A stretch of 64,000 bases of DNA from Muribaculaceae bacterium. Lineage in GTDB: Bacteria > Bacteroidota > Bacteroidia > Bacteroidales > Muribaculaceae. The stretch's first letter is position 1. The number at the start of each line of letters is the position of its first letter. Shown here piece after piece: positions 1 through 10,085 of the stretch. The notes under the pieces were generated by a model that was not told the DNA's origin, did not search any database, and saw nothing but the letters and a program-made list of their open reading frames with translations. Position numbers and translations under genes: made by a program. The DNA lies in contig JAKVKZ010000001.1 of NCBI GenBank assembly GCA_022484565.1, positions 1 to 64,000 on the forward strand. Direction: 5' to 3'.

Positions 1-449
1 TGAAAGTGTCCCACAAATTTTTTCACTATACTTTTCAGTACTATTGTGAAGGGCTGGACAGCATGAAAATATGTGGGACATGGGGCAAAGGCGTGGGACA
101 GTTTTGGGCCTTTAACTAATTGACAATCAAAAAGATTGTGAAAGTGTCCCACAAATTTTTGCATCATACTTTTCAGTACTATTGCGGAGGATGGGACAAC
201 ATGCAAATAGGTGGGACATGGGACAATGGCGTGGGACAGTTTTTGACCTTTAACTGATTGACAATCAGAATTGTTCTGAAAGTGTCCCACAAATTTTTTC
301 ACTATACTTTTTAGTGCTATTGTGGAGGATGGGACAGCATGCAAATAGGTGGGACATGGGACAAAGGCGTGGGACAGTTTTGGGGCTTTAACTAATTGAC
401 AATCAAAATGGTTGTGAAAGTGTCCCACAAATTTTTGCACTAACTTTTC
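1..449. repeat. 138-bp direct tandem repeat, about 3.25 copies, open at the left window edge
   Basis: TGAAAGTGTCCCACAAATTTTT recurs at 1, 139, 277 and 415 (exact 138-bp spacing). Units share GTGGGACAtGGGaCAa(a/t)GGCGTGGGACAGTTTT and TTTAACTnATTGACAATCA. No ORF spans it. Confidence 0.95.
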
Positions 450-630
450 CTTATACGAATCGTCATTTGGAAAACTGATGACCATTGACACGCCAAGCTG
501 TGGGACAATGTGGAATAAACTGTATTGAGGAAATAGGCATTTCATAATTTGTCAAATTCATTAATCGACAAATATACTACAGCAGGGCAATAAAAATGCA
601 CGAAAATCGCCCAAATGGACAGATGGAATT

Positions 631-1602
631 TCAGGAAATAAGCAGACGGACCAAATAGCGGGGCAGGTGGGAATAAATGACATGAAGTTCATCGTTATAG
701 AATTTCACTGCCTGATTGTAAGTGATGTGCTCGTGCGATTGGATTAACTTGATGGTGTCGGACGAGGAGACACTGCTAGAGAGGATGCAATTGCGGATGT
801 GATAATGGAAAAAGCGGTGGTTGCACTTCTTAAGAAGTGGAAGATGACGGGAATAACCAAGTTTTTCGGCCAAGGCAGACATCAGCTCCATGTTGCTGTC
901 GTATTGACGATAGTCATCAAGAAGATGCTTACTGGAAGTCATGCCGCCCCAACGGTAGAAATAGCCGCAAAGCGGAGTGATGGCGAGCCGCTGAACATGA
1001 TGGAAAACCTGAAGGTTGAAGAAACGATCCTCTCCCCACATTTCGGGATATGCCTCCCAAAGGAAACTCTTGAGAAGAGAAGTCTTGTAGAGTTTGCCAC
1101 ATACATTGACAGGGATGAGGTGGTCGTTGCCAAGGAACGACTGGATATAATTATTACGGATGTCCTTGCCCTCGATAATTTGCGGAAGGACATTTTCCAC
1201 GTGTGAGCGATAGAAGCGCAACCCAGAGATAGAGAGGAAATGAGATAAATTCATCTGCGCAATATCAGCCTTAGCCCTTTCAATAGCCTCGAGAAGCGAA
1301 GCCAAGGAACGAGAGTGGATAGAATCATCGCTATCGATAAAAGTGATGTATTCGCCGTTGGCAAGGCTAATGCCGAGCAGACGGTTGGCGTAGAGGCCCT
1401 TGTTTTTGGGGTTACGGATATAATTGATGCAAGAGTGGCGATTGGCAATTTGCTGACAGGTATCGGTGGTGCCATCGGTGGAGGCATCATCAATAAGAAT
1501 GATCTCAAAATCCTTGTAGGTCTGCGCAATAACTGAATTGACACAGCTGGCAATGTGACGCTTGCAATTATAAACGGGAATTATAACAGAAATCATAGAC
1601 AA
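631..1602 (-). CDS. Glycosyltransferase family 2
   Basis: N-terminus MISVIIPVYNCKRHIASCVNSVIAQTYKDFEIILIDDASTDGT and a DSDD motif typical of GT2. Confidence 0.9.
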   Translation of the reverse strand: MSMISVIIPVYNCKRHIASCVNSVIAQTYKDFEIILIDDASTDGTTDTCQQIANRHSCINYIRNPKNKGLYANRLLGISLANGEYITFIDSDDSIHSRSLASLLEAIERAKADIAQMNLSHFLSISGLRFYRSHVENVLPQIIEGKDIRNNYIQSFLGNDHLIPVNVCGKLYKTSLLKSFLWEAYPEMWGEDRFFNLQVFHHVQRLAITPLCGYFYRWGGMTSSKHLLDDYRQYDSNMELMSALAEKLGYSRHLPLLKKCNHRFFHYHIRNCILSSSVSSSDTIKLIQSHEHITYNQAVKFYNDELHVIYSHLPRYLVRLLIS

Positions 1603-1612
1603 CAGTTATTAA

Positions 1613-2743
1613 TTAGACCTTACCGATAATGAGAGCCGCAAGCAGACGGCTGCGCTCAATTAGATAAATCACAAAAAGAGTAACTGCAATCACCGCAAAA
1701 GCAATGCAGGCGGCAATCACAGCAAGAGGTACAAATGCAAGCCCGATATCCTTCAAAAGCTGTTGCAAGGCAGTGAGAGGAAAGAGGAAGAAAAAGTGGA
1801 GGAGATAAATTCCAAGACTTTTATTTCCAAGGAAATTGAAATAACGGGCAACGACCGACGGATGACTTGAGCCAGCCTCGCCGGCAGCATATTCCTTTTT
1901 GCTCCAAGGAATCACGGCTGCAAAAGCTATGATGATTATGCCGAAATGCTCAAAGGGGCGTGAAACAAACGGAAACCATGACGGCAAAGAGGGAAAGTCC
2001 CACGGATAGACCGTGACGAAGAAAGCCACGATGAAAAGAACGACAGCAACAGTGAAGGCAATGCCTGAAGAACAAAGACGCCTGAAATCATCAGCATGGC
2101 TTTTGGCGAGGACACCCATCATGAATATAGGGAAGAATCGCGCAAGAAGGCCGAACCCGACAACATCGAAATTGCTGTCCTCCGACGACAGATAATTGCC
2201 TGAAGGTGAAACGTAAGAAGCCAAGAAAACAAGAACCGCATAAACAATGACTATAGCCAATACCTGTTGCCAAAAACTTTTGAGACAGGAGAGCAAACGG
2301 CTGAACGGCCAATAAAGCAAGAACATCTCGAAGAGGCAAAGAGTGAACCAATAGCCATCCTTCCAGTAAGCGCAATAAAGATGCGGGAGGTCGGGAGAGA
2401 AAGGCGACAAAAGATGACTGTGGGGATAATACCAGATGAAAAGCGCACTGACAATGAAGAAAGGAATCATCAACTGGCGGAAACGCCGCCATAAATCAGG
2501 AGAAGCAAAGGCACGTCCCGACGAAGAAACCTTGAAAGTGAAATAGCCGCTGATGAAGAAGAACACCGGCATGTGGACCTCGCTGATAATCTTGAAAATG
2601 AGAGCCGCATCCATCTGGCGAATGCACATCACCAAAGCATGGCCCATCACCACGAGGAAAATGGCAATTCCCTTGAGCAAATCGAAATACTCGATGCGGT
2701 GGTGACCGGAATGAGATATGGAAACAGACTGTGACATAATCAA
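1613..2743 (-). CDS. Acyltransferase 3 family membrane protein (OafA/YrhL-like)
   Basis: EYFDLLKGIAIFLVVMGHALV N-terminal motif, multiple hydrophobic segments. Confidence 0.85.
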   Translation of the reverse strand: MIMSQSVSISHSGHHRIEYFDLLKGIAIFLVVMGHALVMCIRQMDAALIFKIISEVHMPVFFFISGYFTFKVSSSGRAFASPDLWRRFRQLMIPFFIVSALFIWYYPHSHLLSPFSPDLPHLYCAYWKDGYWFTLCLFEMFLLYWPFSRLLSCLKSFWQQVLAIVIVYAVLVFLASYVSPSGNYLSSEDSNFDVVGFGLLARFFPIFMMGVLAKSHADDFRRLCSSGIAFTVAVVLFIVAFFVTVYPWDFPSLPSWFPFVSRPFEHFGIIIIAFAAVIPWSKKEYAAGEAGSSHPSVVARYFNFLGNKSLGIYLLHFFFLFPLTALQQLLKDIGLAFVPLAVIAACIAFAVIAVTLFVIYLIERSRLLAALIIGKV

Positions 2744-3291
2744 TCGTTAATTTTTTCGACCAGTGACGGGTGGATGTAAGCTGTGGCTACGGCAACGACA
2801 CCCTCAATCATGACAACCACACGGCGGTCGCCCTTAATGCGGACAAAAATGCCTTCGGCACCTTCAAACGGACCACCAAGAATGCGGACATGCTCGCCAT
2901 GAGTGAACTGCTTCGGGTCGGCATCAAGATAGACAAGCTGCTCATCGTAAGTGCCGGCAACAGCAATGAAATTCTCCATTTGCCGTTCAGGGACGATGAC
3001 AGGCTTGTGAGTCTCGTGATCCATGATGTAGCGGATGGGCATTGCAGTGGTCTTCTTGTAATCAACCATGTCGGGAGTGGAGATATGAATGAATACAAGA
3101 TTATTAATTGACGGCACAAGTTTCTTAACCCGGCGCTCGTGCACCATAGTGAGGCGATACTGCATAGGGACAAAGTTCTCGATTCCCTTGGAATCAAGAT
3201 CCTCCTTTACTTTCAGTTCGCGACGATAAGTAACGCGGATGGCATACCATTTTTGGGGGGCAGAGGCCGATTTAGAAACACTTTGCACCAA
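2740..3291 (-). CDS. NusG/RfaH-like (UpxY-type) transcription antiterminator; start codon uncertain
   Basis: KWYAIRVTYRRELKVKEDLDSKGIENFVPMQYR and a KOW-like HGEHVRILGGPFEGAEGIFVRI. No in-frame ATG lies near the domain start; in-frame TTG (3291) or GTG (3288) are candidates. The supplied ORF to 3396 runs into the upstream gene. Confidence 0.8.
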   Translation of the reverse strand: MVQSVSKSASAPQKWYAIRVTYRRELKVKEDLDSKGIENFVPMQYRLTMVHERRVKKLVPSINNLVFIHISTPDMVDYKKTTAMPIRYIMDHETHKPVIVPERQMENFIAVAGTYDEQLVYLDADPKQFTHGEHVRILGGPFEGAEGIFVRIKGDRRVVVMIEGVVAVATAYIHPSLVEKIND

Positions 3292-3325
3292 GATTTTATT
3301 GATAATGATTAATCTTGGTGCAAAG
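3281..3325 (-). promoter_or_regulatory. Promoter -7 box overlapping a perfect 15-bp inverted repeat in the leader of the UpxY-like gene
   Basis: CTTTGCACCAAGATT (3281-3295) and AATCTTGGTGCAAAG (3311-3325) are exact reverse complements with a 15-nt spacer. The minus strand reads TAACTTTGC, matching Bacteroidetes TAnnTTTG. Confidence 0.65.
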
Positions 3326-3335
3326 TTACGAAATT

Positions 3336-6300
3336 TTATTTGACAATAACGCTTTCGCCAGAAGAATGCGCAGTGACCTGCGGAGCATATTGACACTGAA
3401 TAGTTGCAATTCCAACGCTGTAAGAGCCTTCAGCCGTGACATAAAGGTCGAAATTAAGGATGTGCGTGCCTTTAGGCAAATAGTCGAAAAATAGGTTAGT
3501 CTTGCTATCCTTAGTTTCCAAGTAGTAGCCAGTGCCATCAAGACTCTTATATTCAGAGATCTGATTGAGAGGCTCGAAGCAAGCACCACGCTCGTCGGTG
3601 AGAGTGACAAACTCGAGGTCGCGTGTGTTCTTGATGACAAAACGCACCTGCACCTTGTCGCCTACGTGCAGTACGGCATTCTTGGCGATTGAAGGCACAT
3701 TGGAACCTTTGGCATAAGTGTAAATCTCCTTTTCGAGAGAAAGTTCAGGAATGCTCTTGGCCTTGAGCGATTCCATAGGAGCAGAATACTGGCAATAAAC
3801 GGCACCCCAAGCAGGGCTGTAACCGTCACGGTCGATAGTGAGCGCATTGTTAGCGGCAGCATCAATGGTGAGCTGCTTTTTGCAATAGCCGAGATAGCGG
3901 TCGATAGTGGAGAAACGCACCGGCTGCGAATTGATGCTGATTGCCGGCATTTCCTGCTTCTGTCCTATCCACTTAGTGCCTGTGGAAAGAATGGCATAGA
4001 TGGCATCGGAAGCCATGCTGGAACCGCCCCAGTCGTTGACCTGCTTCTGGAGAAGAATCCATTTGCGGATTTGGTCGATGTCGGCAGTGTCGGAAGGCAC
4101 AACTTCAGCAAAAGTCTGAAGCATCAGCGAGGTGATTGATACCTTGTTGAAGAAATAGTACCAGCCACGACGGAGATTATCCCAATACATGCCAGTGGAA
4201 GGCTTGGTGATGCTGAACTGGCGGAGCGACTCAACAATAGTAGAGGCATCCGTGGTGTAGCCATTGCGGTTGAGAGTAAGCGCAAAGTAAGCCTTGTCGG
4301 CGAGGTCCTGACCCTTCCATTCCTTAGTCATATAGTTGAGAACACGGTGGAAAAGTTCTTTCACAGTGTTGGACTGAGAAATGCTTGGGAACAAAGTGCG
4401 GACATAGGCGTAGCTGGCAAAGCCAGAATAGTCGTTCTTATCCTTTCGAGAGTTGTAATTTCTCAGGAAGACACTGTCGCAATATTTCACTGCCTTGTCA
4501 ATCATTGAGGAAAGATATGGATTAGCAGGCAAATAGCCGAGATGCTTCAACTCGCCAAGAAGTTCGAGTACCGCATGAGTGGTGTACTCATCGGAGTGGC
4601 ACCCAGTGTGATTGAGCCAAGCGAAACCACCATTGGACCGTTGATGCGACTTCAATTCATCGACTATCTTCGTCATTTCGGCTTTGACGGCAATACTGTC
4701 GAACAAACGGGAAATGGACTTCATCTGGAGCGTCTGGCGCTGGGCCTCCTGCATCCAAGGTGAGGCAAGGAGAGTGCCGACCTTCAAATCCTGATTCTTT
4801 TCAAGCATGGAGACAAGGACGGAATCCTGCTCATTATTTTCCCAATAAGTGATGGCCTCCTTGATTTGCGGGTCGGACTTGGCGATGCCCTGAGCAAGTG
4901 CGATGGCAAAGAGCGAATGGGCAAGAGCGGTGGCCGTGATATAGTTATCGGAATGAATCGAAGGCAATGCAGTGACGCAATACCAAACAGGATTATCGCA
5001 ATATTCAAGAGTAATGCGGCTCTTGGAACGGAACTTAGGCAAATCGAGCGAATAATGCTTTGTGCCTGCGTTGATGAAGAGCGGGGTGGTTTCGATAACA
5101 GGCGAAACTGAAGGCAGAACAGAAAGCAAATCCTGCTCGCCATCGCCAAAGTTGGCAGTAGCTGCTTTTATGCGATAGCCCACGAACGTTGCGCTGTCGG
5201 GCACATCCCAAGGGATGAAGACAGCTTGAGTGGCGTGAGGCTGAAGTGAAACCTTGACTTGCTTAGTGGAGATGACCTTATTAGTGGCAGGGTCGAAAAG
5301 TTCGATAAGCACGTCGCAATTCTGAACCTCGTCGGAGGAATTGAGGACAGATGCGCTTAAAGTGGCCTTGTCGCCGTGACGCAGGAAACGAGGCAGACTG
5401 GGTTGCACCATGACAGGCTTCTGAGCGACGACATCGCTGACGAAACGTGCGGAAAGGAGATTATCGGTGTAAGCAATCGCCTGGAAGAGCCAAGTGGTGC
5501 TGAAATTAGGCGCACTGAACTCGACAGTGACATTGCCATCCTTGTCGGCCACCAGCGACGGCATCCAGAGCGCAGTCTTGATTTCACCCTTGCGGATAGG
5601 AATGTTGGAAAGATTTTCCTTTCCCTTTGGGGCGGAATCTTCTCCTGCGGCATCATTCTCAGACCTTGAGATTTCTTTCGTTTCCGCTTTTTGAAGATCA
5701 GCGATTTCCATAGGATTACCAATGTAAGTATCTTCCTCATCAGTGTCAGATTCGCCGAGAGATGCACACATCATACGTTGAGAAAAGCGCATAAACATGT
5801 TGCTGTAGCTGCGAGAGAAGAAATTTTTATTGTACATATTTAGCTCCGGCAATATGATTCTGTGTACTTCCCTGAAATTGCCGGTCCAAGAGAATGACGA
5901 TGAGGAAGGATAGACAGAGGCAGTCTGGACACTCGTAAGGTCGTAGAGCCATTCGTAAATATTAAGCGGTGACCAGTTATTGGCAACAATGGCGTCGAGA
6001 GCCTTGTTGTACATTTCGCAGATAAATGCGCCCTGACGGAGTTGGTCGCGATTGTTGAGAAGTTGGAAAGACCAACGTTCAGGAGTGTTGGGCGTGATAT
6101 GGTCGCGGAAAGACGTTGCCTTAATTGTGAGCTTCTCATCCTCCTGCAATGTGAAACGGTGACTCCATTGCGAGGTGCGGAAATCGCTTGTGCAAACAAG
6201 GTCAACGGTCAAGGTGCGGTCGGTGTCGGAAGGAGCCTCAAACTTGAGAGTATGCAGGCCGGTGGAGAAATGCTGCCAGCCCTCCTTGACGATTTTGTCG

Positions 6301-9011
6301 TTAGTGGATACGATGTAATAAATATTGCTTTCCTTAGTGGAATTGCCGAGGATGATAGACACTGCTTTGCCATGCACCTGCATTTCATTTTCAGGAAGCC
6401 ACATGGCAGACTTCACAGGCGGCACTTTGTCGGTGAGATGATAGACGACGAGTGGCTGGTCAATCTTGTTGGCAGTGCTGTCGTCCTTGATCTCGATGTG
6501 CATATCGTATTGGCCAGAGGCGAGTGAAGAAAGGTCAATTGCAGGATTTTTCGACGGGAAAGAGCCTGTTTTGACGATTTCCTTATTGGAATCAGTTATT
6601 GAATAGTTGCAAGTGGAGGAAGTGTCGGCAGCTTCGGTGCTGGTGACTTTCACAGGCAATGCCACTGGCTTATCAAGGTTGAAAGTGAGATTTCCACACT
6701 CAATATGCCTGCGATTGCCGAGCCAAAATACCTTTTCGGCAGATTGAGTCTCGCCGGCTGCATTGGTGGCCGAGGCCGTAAGTTTGTAATGGAAGAAATG
6801 ACGGAAGAAAAAAGACCATGGTTCGTCGTCGTTAGAACCGCATTTTTCAAATACTTCCTTAGGGATGCTAATATTGAAATTGCCTTCGGCATCGGTGGTG
6901 ACGGTGAAGGTGGAAAGTGATTCATCGGCATTGTTGTTTCGACTGCCCCACCAGCACCATTCATTACGACTGAGAGAACACTCCACTTTAGTGTCGGCAA
7001 CCGGCACTTGCGAATAAGTAGTGACCTTGCCTTTGAAATTCACATCGCAGTCAGTGGCAAAGTTGCTTTTCTTGTCGGGGAAATCGATGTAGAAGGTAGG
7101 AGTCTTGTATTCACTTACTGTGACTGAAGCAGAAGCAATATCCCACGTGCTATCGATTGGAGTTACCTTAATCGAGAAATTTCCATTAAGACGGTCGGCA
7201 GGAATGTCGAAAGATCCGGAGCAACGTCCATAGTCGTCGGTGCTTAAGTAATTCTTCTTGATGAGTTGATTATTGGAATCGAAGAACGAGGCCTTAAACT
7301 TGGCATTATTGATAGTGCGATTTACGTCATCGCCATGATCGTAGATAATTACCGTGTACTTGATTGTCTCACCCGGACGATACACCCCAAGGTCAGTGAA
7401 AATTTTAGCTGAAGTTTTAGTGTCTTCCCTCCTAATAGAGTGCTCATAGGCACTTATAATCGGCGCATAGCGGTCGCTGCCTTTGACGGCGGAGAAGCGA
7501 TCCCATTTTTCGCTATTGATTTCGATGTAGCCAAGTGAATTTGTAAAGTCTGACTTTTGTGTAGGGGGAATCGGTAATCCAAAGTTGTCGATTCGAGTGA
7601 TTCCCACTCCCTGAAGCGGAGCACCTGTGTGAGCATCGACAGCAAATGCCTTGGCAGGCTGGTCGGCATTCATGCTTGAGAAAAGCATGATGTCGCTGAC
7701 ACTGAAAACGTTAGGGACATTCTCACGCAATTCAATATCACGTGATTTTTGGGGAGTAGTAGGGAAATCGGCGAAGAAGAAGTAACGGCCATAGTCGAGA
7801 GGTGGAAACTCCACGTCAACTTTGCCATTGAAAGGCACAGTTCCATCGACGTGAATGTTTTTAGTCGTGACAAGTGTTAGCTTGCTGAAAAGCAATTTGT
7901 CGTAAGCATCGTATTTCCTCAAATGGGCGGGCAACTTATAAAGGTAAATCGTGAAATCATTCACATTATGTACTTCGCAATTCACTTTCACTGAATCGCG
8001 CGATGTGAATTGTCCGGCATTGGAGGTCTTTACATTTTTGCTCTCGATGTTGATGATGCGGTTGATGACTTCAGCTGTGAAGGCTGATTTTGGAAACTTG
8101 TCGCGTTGAGCCTTCAGCATTTGATATTCCAGAGGAATGGAATCGATTTGGTTGAGATACCAAATCAAGGCCTTTGAACTGTATTCCGACGAGGAGAAAT
8201 GATGGAAAAGGTTGAGCGCGGTTTCTTCCAGCTTTTCCTTAGCGTCATGCTTCCAATCGGCATATTTTTGCTCGGCAGTGATGGCAGGCGCTGCATCCTC
8301 GGCATGCTGCGACCGCAACGATGAGTAATAGCCCTCAATAATTTTGTTCACTTCTTCTTTGGTGGCAGAAGTGGCATTATCACGTGCCTCTCCCAGCATA
8401 TCGGTGAGCAAATCAATATTGTGGTAAGTGAGAAAATCGAAAAGGGTGGGATAGAACGGAACAGAAAGAGAATCGCAGGTGATCACGCCAGGATAGGCCG
8501 TGATGGGCTGGTGCTGCAAAGCGGCAACATCAGTTATTGACTTATTGACGAGCGAGATAATCTTTTTGTGGAAAAGAGTTGGACTCCATTCAGTGATGTC
8601 GTCGGGCACGGTTCCGTCGGGGACAATGCGTCCGGAAATCTTGTAGCTGAATTTGGAATAATAGGAATTGTAGGCCATGGCCTCCAAATGATAGAGAATG
8701 GCGCGGGAGCAGGGATTCTTATCGATGGCTGCCACGCTGTCGATGCCTTTGATTACAGAAGGCATATTATCATCTGAAATCATACTTTTTGCGAGCGATG
8801 ACTGGATAAGATATTTGATTACATCGTTGCTGTTGCCATCCTGCAATGCTTTGTGCAGATTTTTATCTGCGTTTTCAATTACAGTTTTTGGAAAATCGAA
8901 ATCCGGTTTTGTACTGTTTACTAATTTTTTTCCTGTCATGGTTAGTGAAATTAATGACACCACTAAAAGAGCGGCTACTTTTATTGCATTGTGAAAAGTC
9001 GACTTATTCAT
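3336..9011 (-). CDS. Large alpha-2-macroglobulin/MG2-domain family protein (1891 aa)
   Basis: DLGVYRPGETIKYTVIIYD, IRKGEIKTALWMPSLVADKDGNVTVEFSAPNFSTTWLFQAIAYT and a C-terminal helical-toroid-like region. No CxEQ thioester motif seen. Confidence 0.85.
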   Translation of the reverse strand: MNKSTFHNAIKVAALLVVSLISLTMTGKKLVNSTKPDFDFPKTVIENADKNLHKALQDGNSNDVIKYLIQSSLAKSMISDDNMPSVIKGIDSVAAIDKNPCSRAILYHLEAMAYNSYYSKFSYKISGRIVPDGTVPDDITEWSPTLFHKKIISLVNKSITDVAALQHQPITAYPGVITCDSLSVPFYPTLFDFLTYHNIDLLTDMLGEARDNATSATKEEVNKIIEGYYSSLRSQHAEDAAPAITAEQKYADWKHDAKEKLEETALNLFHHFSSSEYSSKALIWYLNQIDSIPLEYQMLKAQRDKFPKSAFTAEVINRIINIESKNVKTSNAGQFTSRDSVKVNCEVHNVNDFTIYLYKLPAHLRKYDAYDKLLFSKLTLVTTKNIHVDGTVPFNGKVDVEFPPLDYGRYFFFADFPTTPQKSRDIELRENVPNVFSVSDIMLFSSMNADQPAKAFAVDAHTGAPLQGVGITRIDNFGLPIPPTQKSDFTNSLGYIEINSEKWDRFSAVKGSDRYAPIISAYEHSIRREDTKTSAKIFTDLGVYRPGETIKYTVIIYDHGDDVNRTINNAKFKASFFDSNNQLIKKNYLSTDDYGRCSGSFDIPADRLNGNFSIKVTPIDSTWDIASASVTVSEYKTPTFYIDFPDKKSNFATDCDVNFKGKVTTYSQVPVADTKVECSLSRNEWCWWGSRNNNADESLSTFTVTTDAEGNFNISIPKEVFEKCGSNDDEPWSFFFRHFFHYKLTASATNAAGETQSAEKVFWLGNRRHIECGNLTFNLDKPVALPVKVTSTEAADTSSTCNYSITDSNKEIVKTGSFPSKNPAIDLSSLASGQYDMHIEIKDDSTANKIDQPLVVYHLTDKVPPVKSAMWLPENEMQVHGKAVSIILGNSTKESNIYYIVSTNDKIVKEGWQHFSTGLHTLKFEAPSDTDRTLTVDLVCTSDFRTSQWSHRFTLQEDEKLTIKATSFRDHITPNTPERWSFQLLNNRDQLRQGAFICEMYNKALDAIVANNWSPLNIYEWLYDLTSVQTASVYPSSSSFSWTGNFREVHRIILPELNMYNKNFFSRSYSNMFMRFSQRMMCASLGESDTDEEDTYIGNPMEIADLQKAETKEISRSENDAAGEDSAPKGKENLSNIPIRKGEIKTALWMPSLVADKDGNVTVEFSAPNFSTTWLFQAIAYTDNLLSARFVSDVVAQKPVMVQPSLPRFLRHGDKATLSASVLNSSDEVQNCDVLIELFDPATNKVISTKQVKVSLQPHATQAVFIPWDVPDSATFVGYRIKAATANFGDGEQDLLSVLPSVSPVIETTPLFINAGTKHYSLDLPKFRSKSRITLEYCDNPVWYCVTALPSIHSDNYITATALAHSLFAIALAQGIAKSDPQIKEAITYWENNEQDSVLVSMLEKNQDLKVGTLLASPWMQEAQRQTLQMKSISRLFDSIAVKAEMTKIVDELKSHQRSNGGFAWLNHTGCHSDEYTTHAVLELLGELKHLGYLPANPYLSSMIDKAVKYCDSVFLRNYNSRKDKNDYSGFASYAYVRTLFPSISQSNTVKELFHRVLNYMTKEWKGQDLADKAYFALTLNRNGYTTDASTIVESLRQFSITKPSTGMYWDNLRRGWYYFFNKVSITSLMLQTFAEVVPSDTADIDQIRKWILLQKQVNDWGGSSMASDAIYAILSTGTKWIGQKQEMPAISINSQPVRFSTIDRYLGYCKKQLTIDAAANNALTIDRDGYSPAWGAVYCQYSAPMESLKAKSIPELSLEKEIYTYAKGSNVPSIAKNAVLHVGDKVQVRFVIKNTRDLEFVTLTDERGACFEPLNQISEYKSLDGTGYYLETKDSKTNLFFDYLPKGTHILNFDLYVTAEGSYSVGIATIQCQYAPQVTAHSSGESVIVK

Positions 9012-9056
9012 AATTCAATGTATAAAATGATTAAACAAAAACTGTGCCAAAATAAT

Positions 9057-9107
9057 GAAAAAATCCCGAAACATTAATCATCTCGTGGGGTGAGAATGTT
9101 TCGGGAT
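9057..9107 (-). terminator. Rho-independent terminator downstream of the CpxP/Spy-like gene
   Basis: ATCCCGAAACATT (9063-9075) pairs perfectly with AATGTTTCGGGAT (9095-9107), followed on the minus strand by a T run. Confidence 0.8.
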
Positions 9108-9151
9108 GCGGGTATAAAAGAAAGTTAGTTTTAAAAAAATATTGTCATAAT

Positions 9152-9613
9152 TTATTTCTGAGTACGCGCAGCCCGATGATGGTCGAGCATACTGCGAGTG
9201 AAGCGCGTTTCAGCGCGTTTCAGCAAGAACAGCTGTTTTTTGGTCAGAATCCGAGCGAATTTCTGGAAATAGGCAGTTTCGATTTGACCTTCACGAAGTT
9301 TCACGTTTGCAAGAGCCTCAGCAGCCCTTTCATATTCGGCTTCGCTTACTGAAGAGCGGGAATTGCTGACACGGTATTCCAAATCGCGGGCTTCTTTGTT
9401 GGCTTGGAATATTTCGCGTTCCATCTGAGTGTAGAGCGGGAAAAATTCATTTTGCTGCGCAGGTGTCATGCCTACTTCTTTCACAAGCATGTCGTGCTTG
9501 TACTGACGGACTTCGTTAATCCACTTTCCGCGGTTGGAAGTCTGAGCATACATGCCAACATTGCCTGCGAGGGCAACAAAAGCTAAAAGAGTCAGAATCA
9601 AATACCTTTTCAT
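9152..9613 (-). CDS. Exported Spy/CpxP-like helical protein
   Basis: Signal peptide MKRYLILTLLAFVALAGNVGMYAQ, then a charged helical protein with MTPAQQNEFFPLYTQME. Confidence 0.6.
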   Translation of the reverse strand: MKRYLILTLLAFVALAGNVGMYAQTSNRGKWINEVRQYKHDMLVKEVGMTPAQQNEFFPLYTQMEREIFQANKEARDLEYRVSNSRSSVSEAEYERAAEALANVKLREGQIETAYFQKFARILTKKQLFLLKRAETRFTRSMLDHHRAARTQK

Positions 9614-9641
9614 AAAAACATTGTCAGAAGATTAATGATAG

Positions 9642-10052
9642 CTATTTCACTGCTTCTTCAGGTGCGTCGGCCGCACTGGCAGAGTCCTGAGCGTACACGC
9701 TGTCCTGATAAGTCAGGATGTCGTATTCCGAAACATCGCCCTGAAGCATGAAGTCGTCAACATTGTCCTTGTTCTGGAATCCAGCTGTAATGTTCTGTTC
9801 ACGAGTAGTGGAATTTTGAGAACCGCTGAGATTATTGAACATCTTCATCATGCACCAAATGCCGGCGAACATTGCAGCCATGTACACGTAAGTGCGCACT
9901 CTATGCCACATTGTGGGCTTCGGCACGGCGGTTATTTCCTGCTCTGGCAAGGATTCAGCCATTTTACTGGCAAAATCACTGAAATAGTTTTCGGGTACTT
10001 TAAAACCTGAATCTTTTCCTAACTTTGATAATATGTCAGAATCTTTATTCAT
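9642..10052 (-). CDS. Single-TM protein, putative anti-sigma factor or sigma-operon membrane partner
   Basis: Directly downstream of the ECF sigma gene on the same strand; one central TM (VYMAAMFAGIWCMMKMF). Confidence 0.6.
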   Translation of the reverse strand: MNKDSDILSKLGKDSGFKVPENYFSDFASKMAESLPEQEITAVPKPTMWHRVRTYVYMAAMFAGIWCMMKMFNNLSGSQNSTTREQNITAGFQNKDNVDDFMLQGDVSEYDILTYQDSVYAQDSASAADAPEEAVK

Positions 10053-10085
10053 TGCGAATATATGACATTATAAAGTGATAAAGGT

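Noticed and set aside
1-449. Repeat array considered as CRISPR or as a repetitive coding region
   Set aside because: Units are 138 bp and nearly identical throughout, with no repeat/spacer alternation; stop codons (TAACTAATTGA etc.) recur in every unit.
799-1206. Antisense ORFs within clear genes (e.g. 799-1206, 4542-4763, 13402-13761, 43422-44210, 45696-46316)
   Set aside because: They lie opposite well-supported genes, lack domain-like sequence, and have low-complexity or basic/hydrophobic shadow composition.
3281-3325. Inverted repeat considered as an invertible promoter (Mpi-type switch)
   Set aside because: The spacer is only 15 bp, too short to carry an invertible promoter, and no recombinase is nearby.
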